Assembly (NCBI GenBank): GCA_016875215.1
Contig: VGRX01000014.1
Location: 1 to 36,034, forward strand
Reading direction: 5' to 3'
DNA: 36,034 bases
Origin: Deltaproteobacteria bacterium
GTDB lineage: Bacteria > Myxococcota_A > UBA9042 > CAIXZC01
Part shown: in pieces, positions 23,361 to 30,199 of the stretch
Layout of the letters: every line of letters starts with the position of its first letter
Numbering within the stretch: position 1 is the first letter of the stretch
Translations under genes and position numbers: made by a program
Notes under the pieces: model-generated
Database searches by the model: none
Seen by the model: the letters and a program-made list of their open reading frames with translations, nothing else
Told to the model about the DNA's origin: nothing

Positions 23361-25619
23361 ATGAAGACACGTCTGGCCTCGGTATCGGCGCTCTGTCTGT
23401 TCGCTGCGGTGCTGGCGTTTGCCGGCTGCAAGAAAGAGGAGGGGGTCAAGCAGGAGGGCGGCGGGAAGGTTGAGTCCCCGACGCCGGAGAAGCCGGCGGA
23501 ACCGGGAAAGCCGGGGGAGCCGGACAAGAGGGTCGACGCTGCCGATCCGATGCCGTACAAGCAGGGTGCGGCAGATGCGCTCAAGCCGGACAATGCCCTC
23601 CTGGCGGTCGACGCGCTCGACCTGCTCCCGGCCGGGACGCCCCTCGTGGTCGTCGCTGCCGATCCGCTCGGGATCGTGGAGAGGATCCTCGGTGCTCCAT
23701 TCGACGATTTCGTCAAGAAGTACGCGGAGTACTACGAGAAAGCCGTGGCCGAAGTGACCCAGGAGACCGGCTACAATCTCCTGTCCCCCAAGACGTACGC
23801 GGAGATGGGGCTGGACCTGCACGGACCGATGGGATTCGCCTTGCTGAGGCTGAATCCGGTGACGGTGGTAGCCTTCGCCCGGCTGACCGATGCCGACAAG
23901 TTCAAGAGCACGGTCTATGCGATTGCCGGTCGAGTCGGCGAGAAGTTCGAGCCCCATGTGATCGGCGATGCCATGGCCATCTGCCCGCAGAACGACGAAG
24001 AGATCTGCTTTGTGCTCAAGGGCGGCTACGTGTTCCTGCACGCGGTGGATGGCGACGAGAAGCAGGGACTGGCCGCGGCGCTCGAGTTTGCCGGGGCCAA
24101 GCCTGTGCCCTCCCTTGGAACCTCGGAGGAATTCAAGAAGGACGCCGAGCGCCTGACGTTTGGCAGGGACTGTGCCGCCGTGGCCAACGTGTCTGCGATT
24201 CTCGCCCAGTACAGGGACATGCCCAAGACCGGGTGGGAGGAGCAGTCTGTCGAGCGGCAGAAAAAGGAGCTGGAGGAGCTGCGAAAGGGAACCGATGCGG
24301 AGGCCATCAAAGTGGCTGAGCAGCGGCTGGCCGAGGAGGAGGAGTGGGCCAAGCGTGCCCGGGAGCGGCGGGAGAACGAGGCCAGGCTCATCAACGAGAT
24401 GTTCGCCCCGGTCAAGTACGTCGGCGTCGGTATCGAGCTGACCGAGCGGGGGGTGAAGGCCAGGATGGTGTACGAGTTCGACCCGGAATCGAAGATGGCA
24501 AAGCTCGTTCGCCCGGTGGCCGGAACCTCGGCCCTGCTCAAGGCGCTGCCCGAACAGCCGGTCTACCTGGCCCAGATGAACGTGGATCTCGATGCCTACG
24601 TGGATCTGCTCAAGACCATGCTGGCACCGCAAGGGCTCGATTGGGAGACGGTGCAGGAGGAGTTCCGCAAGGCCGTCGGGCTTGGGCTCGAGGATGATGT
24701 CCTGGCGGCATTCTCCGGAGAGGTGGGCCTTGCATTGACGGCCCCGCCAGTCACTGCCGATGGCGATTCCAAGGAGTTCGTCAAGGGGATCAAGGTTTGG
24801 GGAACGCTGGGACTGAAGGACGCTGCCAAAGCCACGATCGTGCTGGACAAGGTGGCCACGCTCCCAGGGGTCTCGATGTTCTTCCGAAAGACCGAGGCGG
24901 GCTGGCAGATGGACGTGCCCGAGTGGAAGTCGATCTTCGTCAAGGCTGAGGGCGGACAGCTCGTCGTTTCGACTGAAGACGGGTTTGCCGCGGATCTGGC
25001 TGCGGGCAAGGGGACCTACCTGGCGTCCATCGGCGATCCGGAGCTCAAGGGGCTGCTGTCCACCCCCGACAGCTACGGAATCGGCCTGGTGAATCTCGGA
25101 ATGCTGGGCAACCTGTTCTACCAGACAGTCCGCTTCGATGGAGGCTGGGCCGAGCCACCGGCGCAGGAGGGGGCGCCCCAGTCCGAGGAATACAAGAAGC
25201 TGCTGGCCCAGTACGAAGAGGTCAAGGCGGAGGCCAAGAAGAAGCGGGACGAGATCCAGGGGCAATCGGATCGACTGGCCGGCGAGATGCTGGCCTCCAT
25301 CGGCGTCACCGCAGCCGTCGCCCGCAAAGAGGGCAACCTCTACGTGTGCGACCTCATCCACGTGGTGGGGGGCGATACGCTGCCCAAATCAGCCTCCACC
25401 GTCCTCGACAACGCGGTGGCGATGTACAAGGTAGAGGAGAGGCGCCACGAGATGTGGCAGTTGGAGGACAAGAAGTGGGAGCTGAGGCGGCAGCTCGACG
25501 ACCTGCGCGCGAAGGAGAGCGAGGCCGCACCGCCTGCGCCGGACGGTGGAGTCGTTCCGCCGGCGGGTGATGGGACAGCGGCCCCCGGAGAGGTCAAGGT
25601 CATCGAGGCCACCAAGTAA
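23361..25619 (+). CDS. Large lipoprotein, DUF3352-like, function unknown
   Basis: 752 residues. The lipobox LAFAGC places the lipidated Cys at 23, then a Lys/Glu/Pro/Gly-rich linker to about residue 60. The body has alternating beta and helix segments with repeated themes such as LPAGTPLVVVAADP and LPEQPVYLAQMNVDLDAY, which suggest two related modules, as in DUF3352-type proteins of unknown function. Two charged helices likely to be coiled coils fall at about 295-350 and 610-645, with a third near 690-715. The tail is Pro/Gly-rich. No catalytic motif is visible. It precedes the amidohydrolase gene by 40 bases. Confidence 0.8.
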   Translation: MKTRLASVSALCLFAAVLAFAGCKKEEGVKQEGGGKVESPTPEKPAEPGKPGEPDKRVDAADPMPYKQGAADALKPDNALLAVDALDLLPAGTPLVVVAADPLGIVERILGAPFDDFVKKYAEYYEKAVAEVTQETGYNLLSPKTYAEMGLDLHGPMGFALLRLNPVTVVAFARLTDADKFKSTVYAIAGRVGEKFEPHVIGDAMAICPQNDEEICFVLKGGYVFLHAVDGDEKQGLAAALEFAGAKPVPSLGTSEEFKKDAERLTFGRDCAAVANVSAILAQYRDMPKTGWEEQSVERQKKELEELRKGTDAEAIKVAEQRLAEEEEWAKRARERRENEARLINEMFAPVKYVGVGIELTERGVKARMVYEFDPESKMAKLVRPVAGTSALLKALPEQPVYLAQMNVDLDAYVDLLKTMLAPQGLDWETVQEEFRKAVGLGLEDDVLAAFSGEVGLALTAPPVTADGDSKEFVKGIKVWGTLGLKDAAKATIVLDKVATLPGVSMFFRKTEAGWQMDVPEWKSIFVKAEGGQLVVSTEDGFAADLAAGKGTYLASIGDPELKGLLSTPDSYGIGLVNLGMLGNLFYQTVRFDGGWAEPPAQEGAPQSEEYKKLLAQYEEVKAEAKKKRDEIQGQSDRLAGEMLASIGVTAAVARKEGNLYVCDLIHVVGGDTLPKSASTVLDNAVAMYKVEERRHEMWQLEDKKWELRRQLDDLRAKESEAAPPAPDGGVVPPAGDGTAAPGEVKVIEATK

Positions 25620-25659
25620 CTCGCAGACCAACGTGAACAGGCAGGAGGTTCCTTCGAGC

Positions 25660-27012
25660 ATGGACAAGAAACTGATCTTCAACGCTACCGTCGTGAGCCA
25701 GGGCAACCCCGACTTCGTCATCGAAGACGGGGCCGTCCTGGTGGAGGGAAACCGCATCGCGGCCGTCGGCACGAGCCGTGATCTGTGCGGGAAGCACCCC
25801 GATGCCGGCCAGGTGAACGCCAACGGCGCGGTGCTGATGCCGGGGCTGGTCAACGCGCACCATCACCTGTACTCGACGTTTGCGTGCGGGCTCGGGTGCG
25901 ACCCGGCCTACAACCTTCCGGAGATCCTGCGCAAGCTGTGGTGGAAGCTCGACCGGGCGTTGTCGATGGAGGACGTGTACTTCAGTGCCATGGTCCCGCT
26001 GCACCGCTGCATCCGGGCGGGCACGACCACGATCATCGATCACCATGCGTCGCCGTACGCTGTGAAGGGAAGCCTCTCGACCCTGGCAGCGGCAGCGCAG
26101 GCCGCGGGCGTGCGGGCTTCGTTCTGCTACGAGGTCTCGGACCGGGACGGAACCGAGTCGCTCGAGGCGGGGCTTGCGGAAAACGCCGAGTTCGCGGCCA
26201 GGGCTGCTGCCACGCCGGGCAACCTGGTGCGGGGCATGTTCGGCCTGCACGCGTCCATGACGGTTTCGGAAAGCACTGTGGCCCGCGCGGTCGAGACCGC
26301 AAAGCAGCTTGGAATCGGCATCCACGTGCACGCGGCCGAGGACGTATCGGACCAGGAGGACAGCCTGAAGAAGTACGGCAAGCGGGTGGTTCGCCGGTTT
26401 GCCGATGCCGGGGCCCTGGGGCCCAAGACGATTCTGGCACACTGCATCCACGTGGATGGCGAAGAGAAGCAGCTCCTGAAGGACTCCGGGACGTTCGTGG
26501 TGCACAACCCCGAGTCCAACATGAACAACGCGGTCGGTGCAGCCGACGTGCTGGGCATGCTGAAGATGGGCGTGAAGGTCGGGCTCGGGACCGACGGCAT
26601 GACCTCGAACATGCTGGATGAGGCTCGCTTTGCCGTGATGCTCCACCGGCACGTGAAGCACGATCCCACCGTCGCTTTCGGCGAAGCCGTCGACATGCTG
26701 GTGCGCAACAACGCCCGCTTCGCCAGCGAGCAGTTCGGCGTCAAGCTGGGGGTGATCGAGCCCGGTGCAGCGGCCGACCTCGTGATCGTGGCGCACTACC
26801 CGTTCACGCCGATCTCCACTGCGAACTGGTATGGGCACTTCCTGTTCGGCATCCAGCCCTCGGCCGTGACGCACACCATGGTGGACGGCAAGTGGCTGAT
26901 GTTCGACGGCAAGGTCTCGACCCTGGACCTGCCCTTCATCGCGCAGCACACCCGCAAGCTCTCCCCCGAGACCTGGAAGCGTTTCGGTGCCATGCCCGAG
27001 CACAAGGGGTAA
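25660..27012 (+). CDS. ssnA: SsnA-type amidohydrolase (metal-dependent aminohydrolase)
   Basis: 450 residues. The amidohydrolase superfamily TIM barrel shows the metal ligands of the cytosine/guanine deaminase branch: HxH in NAHHHLYS, His in HVHAAED, His in AHCIHVDGEE, and Asp in GLGTDGM. N- and C-terminal beta-sandwich strands flank the barrel. The overall pattern, including STANWYGHFLFG near the end, fits putative aminohydrolase SsnA; the natural substrate is not known. AGGAGG lies 11 bases before the ATG. The last 112 bases, from 26902 to just past the stop, occur again perfectly at 29251-29362, and a palindromic element begins exactly at the stop codon. Confidence 0.88.
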   Translation: MDKKLIFNATVVSQGNPDFVIEDGAVLVEGNRIAAVGTSRDLCGKHPDAGQVNANGAVLMPGLVNAHHHLYSTFACGLGCDPAYNLPEILRKLWWKLDRALSMEDVYFSAMVPLHRCIRAGTTTIIDHHASPYAVKGSLSTLAAAAQAAGVRASFCYEVSDRDGTESLEAGLAENAEFAARAAATPGNLVRGMFGLHASMTVSESTVARAVETAKQLGIGIHVHAAEDVSDQEDSLKKYGKRVVRRFADAGALGPKTILAHCIHVDGEEKQLLKDSGTFVVHNPESNMNNAVGAADVLGMLKMGVKVGLGTDGMTSNMLDEARFAVMLHRHVKHDPTVAFGEAVDMLVRNNARFASEQFGVKLGVIEPGAAADLVIVAHYPFTPISTANWYGHFLFGIQPSAVTHTMVDGKWLMFDGKVSTLDLPFIAQHTRKLSPETWKRFGAMPEHKG

Positions 27013-27013
27013 G
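26902..27013 (+). repeat. Left copy of a perfect 112-bp direct repeat (3' end of the amidohydrolase gene)
   Basis: Identical, base for base, to 29251-29362. It covers the last 36 codons, the stop codon and one further base (TAAG). The identity stops one base into the palindromic element that follows. The two copies are 2,349 bases apart. Confidence 0.95.
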
Positions 27014-27172
27014 GGTCCGTCAAGAAACAAGCCGATCGAACCGAGGACGTCGAGGCACCCTGCCGGCAAGGCGAGATGACGAGGCATACTGGAGGTATGC
27101 CGAGGAAGAACAACGAAGTCGGAAGGGATGCATCGGCGCCCGAATTCATCGGGTTGTTTTGAGACGGACCCT
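27012..27172. repeat. 161-bp palindromic element (MITE- or REP-like), second family
   Basis: The ends AGGGTCCGTC (27012-27021) and GACGGACCCT (27163-27172) are a perfect 10-bp inverted repeat. The pairing continues imperfectly for about 55 bases per side (AAACAA-CCGAT and related). The centre is a perfect hairpin, GGCATAC (27083-27089) with GTATGCC (27095-27101), loop TGGAG. Outer and inner arms are both symmetric about 27092. It has no coding capacity, and its ends do not match the element at 2327-2513. It lies at the start of the accessory segment and overlaps the amidohydrolase stop codon by one base. Confidence 0.82.
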
Positions 27173-27337
27173 AAGGGCGGGAGGAGGTGCCCCCAGACGA
27201 TCCCGCTCCCTCCGGTTCCGGCCTGGAACGGCATCAGCGCCATGCCGGATGGAGGCTTCCTCGTTGCCGGCGCCCTCGACTCGGGCGTGGCAGCCATTCT
27301 CCGGGCCGATGCCGACGGTCACTACCGGTGCTGGTAG
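27173..27337 (+). pseudogene. Remnant of a protein with a propeller-like repeat
   Basis: The frame gives AWNGISAMPDGGFLVAGALD and then SGVAAILRADADGHYRCW before a stop. The phrase pattern of a Gly-rich strand ending in LVAG followed by GVAAILRADADG resembles delta-60-type or related beta-propeller repeats. No start codon or ribosome site is convincing, and there is no upstream protein, so this is read as a leftover fragment next to the palindromic element. Confidence 0.4.
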
Positions 27338-27615
27338 GATTGCAGGCCGCTGGACTCGTGCAACGCCATCCAGCGGACGTGAAAGTGTCGGGGGCACGGA
27401 GCAGATCGCCGAACATCCTTGGCTTTTCGCACATCCAACGCCGGAATTGCCTTGGATTTCAGCGGACCGTCACGAGCCGGTAGAGGCCGGTAGGGGCAAT
27501 GGGGGGCGTTGTGCGCGCTGCCCCCCCCCACGTTTCGGGGCTTTGCCCCAGGCCACGCCCGGGCCGCGGAACCTCCCCCGTGAGCCGAGGATGCGGAGAA
27601 CACTGCGGCCTTGAG
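27338..27615. other. Gene-free part of the accessory segment
   Basis: GC-rich, with homopolymer runs of G and C near 27505 and 27521. A short hairpin-like GGGGCTTTGCCCC is seen at about 27537-27549, ahead of the 3' end of the minus-strand gene. Nothing else is recognisable. Confidence 0.45.
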
Positions 27616-29091
27616 CTACTTGCACACGAACGTGTATTCCGGGATGCGGGGCTTCCACCAGCTCCGAGCTGGAACCGCTGTCGAGAAGGCTACCGACGGG
27701 CGAATGGCCACACTGCCGTCCTTCGCGACGGCGACCAGCATCGGCTCGCCGCTGGCGCAGTCCTCGAGCAGCGGCTCCCACGAGGAATCGGCCAGGTCTG
27801 CCTCGACCGGGCACTTCCCCGTCCGTGCCCGCACGGCCAGGAACTCGAGTTGCAGTCGAAGCGCCTGCAGCCAGAACGTCCTCGCCTGGTAGTTCACCAC
27901 CGGGTGGACATACCAGGGGCCTTCGCTCCGCTCCATACCGTCGAGAAGCATCTCCCGCAACTCCAGAATCGGCTCAGCAGCCAGGAGCGTGAAGATGACC
28001 CTCCGGCACTTGTTCCTCCTGCATCGCTGCGAGGCGGCAACGAACACATCGTCGAAGGCCTTGGCCAGAGCGACAGGCCTGCTCTGCCCGCTGCAGGCCT
28101 TCTCCAATTCCCGGTGACGCCGCTCCGCGACCAGCCAGTGCAGTGCTGCATCGTTCCACTCTCTCGAGCCGAACGGCGGCCCTCCGGGCACGCTCGCAGG
28201 TTTCGTCATGTCGGCCTCGAATCCTCCCGGCGGGACCCACCCTTCCCCCTTCAGGACGGGAAGATACCATAGGAGCACAGGCCCGTAGCGCAACTCGGGC
28301 AGGAAATCGCAGAATGCCGGCTCGGTGGCAAGCAGCACCTCCACCTCTTGCGTGATGCGGGCCAGCAAGTCCGGGCTCGGAAGGGCAGCCGACAGCGTCG
28401 GTCCGATTCCTCGGGTGACGATGACGTGCCAGGCGGCACCTCCGACGGTACCGGTCGCGTACGGTGCACCGGCTCCTCTGGACAGGTCCTGGAACAGGCG
28501 GAGACCGTCAAACGCCAGAGCCAGCGCCGCTGCCGTCTTGCCGGCATCGGCCAGCATCCGGACGTTCATGGCGAGAACCCAGGACAGCCGGAGCAGCCGA
28601 ACCAGAGAAGGCATCGCCCGCCGCCCCACCAGGTAGGGCGAGCAGGCATCTTCATGCCGGGTCGCGTGGGAGACGGCGGCGGGGAGGCCTCGGCAAGCCT
28701 TCACGATGCCCGCCGGGGGTCCCGAGTCGTGCGAGGGCTGCTCCAGCCAGGCCCACAGGGCATCTGCGTCCTTTCCGCCGGCGGCCTTGTAGCACGCCTC
28801 GTTCTCCTTCCCTTCCAGGACTCCGGCCAGATCGTTCTGACCGCTTCCGGGAAGCGCCTTCCCCCTCAGTACCGGTCGGGGACACAGACGCCCCTGGTTC
28901 TCCTTGACTGTGGCCATGAGGTCGGCCTCCAGGGCATCGAGTTCCTCCTGCGTGACCAGGTACTTGACCTCGGGGGACGACGCGGGCAGGCCCGAGGGGA
29001 CTGCCTCCTGCGCCTGCAGACTCGGCTGCCCACAGAACCAGGATAAGAGGCAAAGTGGCAGAGCCAGTCGGTTCGATTCGTTTCGCTTCAC
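27616..29091 (-). CDS. Unrecognised secreted protein in the accessory segment
   Basis: About 491 residues, family not recognised. A signal-peptide-like stretch (LALPLCLLSWFCG) follows a charged N-terminus. The body is mostly helical with several Cys pairs (CSGQ, CRRNKC) and a Trp/Tyr-rich C-terminal part ending YTFVCK. The GTG at 29091 is chosen since it puts the signal at the N-terminus, has GGAG about 10 bases upstream, and follows a plausible promoter by about 24 bases. GTG at 29106 is an alternative. The frame stays open much further upstream into the repeated amidohydrolase 3' end on the opposite strand, but that is not coding. It is the only intact gene of the segment between the two 112-bp repeats. 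Confidence 0.7.
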   Translation of the reverse strand: MKRNESNRLALPLCLLSWFCGQPSLQAQEAVPSGLPASSPEVKYLVTQEELDALEADLMATVKENQGRLCPRPVLRGKALPGSGQNDLAGVLEGKENEACYKAAGGKDADALWAWLEQPSHDSGPPAGIVKACRGLPAAVSHATRHEDACSPYLVGRRAMPSLVRLLRLSWVLAMNVRMLADAGKTAAALALAFDGLRLFQDLSRGAGAPYATGTVGGAAWHVIVTRGIGPTLSAALPSPDLLARITQEVEVLLATEPAFCDFLPELRYGPVLLWYLPVLKGEGWVPPGGFEADMTKPASVPGGPPFGSREWNDAALHWLVAERRHRELEKACSGQSRPVALAKAFDDVFVAASQRCRRNKCRRVIFTLLAAEPILELREMLLDGMERSEGPWYVHPVVNYQARTFWLQALRLQLEFLAVRARTGKCPVEADLADSSWEPLLEDCASGEPMLVAVAKDGSVAIRPSVAFSTAVPARSWWKPRIPEYTFVCK

Positions 29092-29121
29092 GACAGTCCA
29101 CTCCACTTTCGAGGCGACAAT

Positions 29122-29150
29122 AACATACTGCTCTCTGTGAGTTTGCGCAA
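29122..29150 (-). promoter_or_regulatory. Possible promoter of the secreted-protein gene
   Basis: On the minus strand TTGCGC (29150-29145) and TATGTT (29127-29122) are separated by 17 bases in an AT-richer stretch. It predicts a transcript start near 29115, compatible with the GTG start at 29091. Confidence 0.4.
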
Positions 29151-29250
29151 GGGTTTCCATCCCCCAAGGAAGAGGCCCAGTGTCGCCGAATTCAACATGC
29201 TCGACATCCCCGTAAGCCTCGTTTACACTCAACACATGACGTTTGAGGGA

Positions 29251-29362
29251 TTCGACGGCAAGGTCTCGACCCTGGACCTGCCCTTCATCGCGCAGCACAC
29301 CCGCAAGCTCTCCCCCGAGACCTGGAAGCGTTTCGGTGCCATGCCCGAGCACAAGGGGTAAG
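29251..29362 (+). pseudogene. Right copy of the 112-bp repeat: detached 3' end of the amidohydrolase gene
   Basis: It carries the last 36 codons and stop of the SsnA-type gene, identical to 26902-27013, without any of the preceding gene. An ATG at 29236 could open a 41-residue frame through it, but it has no good ribosome site and is likely an accident. After the stop the sequence continues TAAGATCC, which differs from the left copy, where the palindrome begins. The right copy may preserve the original downstream junction of the gene. Confidence 0.85.
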
Positions 29363-29406
29363 ATCCGACGTGCCTGCCCCGAGCGAAGTCGAGAGGTCCG
29401 ACACCT

Positions 29407-29434
29407 TTGACTTCGCCGATTGCCGCAGTATACT
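29407..29434 (+). promoter_or_regulatory. Promoter and possible operator of the RHH/PIN pair
   Basis: TTGACT at 29407-29412 and TATACT at 29429-29434 are spaced by 16 bases. A second TATACT follows directly at 29435-29440. This tandem TATACT repeat next to the transcript start could be the operator for the RHH antitoxin, which typically represses its own operon. TAGGAGAGGG precedes the ATG at 29459. Confidence 0.5.
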
Positions 29435-29458
29435 TATACTGATGAGTAGGAGAGGGCC

Positions 29459-29707
29459 ATGGCGCAGACGCGGAGGGCGCAGATACTGATGGAGCCCGGG
29501 GAGTACGGACGACTGGAGAAGCTTGCCCGGCAAAGCGGCGTGTCGGTCGCTGAGCTGATCCGGCGGGCGATCAAGGAGCAGTACTTTGCGGGCAGCACGA
29601 CCGCTCCCAAGGCGGCAAGACGGATCTGTTCGATGAATCTCCCGGTCATCGAGTGGGACGAGGCCGAGAAGGACATCGCGGAGGGGCACAATGGCGCTCT
29701 TCCTTGA
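29459..29707 (+). CDS. Ribbon-helix-helix (CopG/Arc type) antitoxin
   Basis: 82 residues. The N-terminal RRAQILMEPGEYGRLEKLA followed by SGVSVAELIRRAI fits a ribbon-helix-helix DNA-binding fold: a short strand, then two helices. The C-terminal 35 residues would bind the toxin. It overlaps the PIN-domain gene by 17 bases, the usual antitoxin-first order. Autorepression at the TATACT repeat upstream is likely by family analogy. Confidence 0.82.
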   Translation: MAQTRRAQILMEPGEYGRLEKLARQSGVSVAELIRRAIKEQYFAGSTTAPKAARRICSMNLPVIEWDEAEKDIAEGHNGALP

Positions 29708-30116
29708 TACCAACGTGTTCCTGTACGCAGCCGGAGGCCCCCACCCGCTCAAAGAGCCGTGCGGGAGGATCCTCAAGGCGGTGGCGGACGGTACGATCGA
29801 GGCCGTAGTGGATACCGAGGTACTCCAGGAGCTGCTCTACGTCCTCGAACGCCGTGGCCTGGTGAGGCGGGGAACCGGCCTGGTTTCCAGCGTGGTGGAG
29901 CTCGTTGGCCGAGTGCTGCCCGTCGCAGCCCACGACATGGAGCTGGCCTGCAAGCTGCTGCTCAAGAGCAAAGGGCTGCCCGTGCGCGATGCAGTCCACG
30001 CCGCGGTCATGATGAACAACGGCCTCGACACGGTGGTCACCGCGGACCAGCATTTCGCCAGGATCAAGGGGTTGCGCTGCATCCAGCCCGCGGAAGTGGA
30101 GACGACCAGGGCGTGA
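29691..30116 (+). CDS. PIN-domain toxin, VapC family (predicted ribonuclease)
   Basis: 141 residues. The PIN-domain acidic residues are all visible: Asp6 (LFLDTNVF), Glu47 (VLQELLYVL), Asp100 (PVRDAVHAA) and Asp119 (VTADQHF). VapC toxins cut tRNA or rRNA and are held inactive by the antitoxin. The start overlaps the antitoxin end, so the two are translated together. The pair sits directly beside the duplicated amidohydrolase end, typical of accessory DNA. The toxin appears intact. Confidence 0.88.
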   Translation: MALFLDTNVFLYAAGGPHPLKEPCGRILKAVADGTIEAVVDTEVLQELLYVLERRGLVRRGTGLVSSVVELVGRVLPVAAHDMELACKLLLKSKGLPVRDAVHAAVMMNNGLDTVVTADQHFARIKGLRCIQPAEVETTRA

Positions 30117-30199
30117 GAAGGGGGCGGCAGCGGCACGCCCGCAATCGGCCTCGGAGCGACACCTCGGAGCCTTTCGTTGCGGCCCATCCGCAGCCGGCC

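Noticed and set aside
23325-25361. 678-codon antisense frame over the lipoprotein gene
   Set aside because: Shadow frame of the DUF3352-like gene, with His/Gln/Arg-rich low-complexity sequence and no signal or motif.
29236-29361. 41-residue gene starting at ATG 29236
   Set aside because: Made almost entirely of the duplicated amidohydrolase tail, without a good ribosome site.
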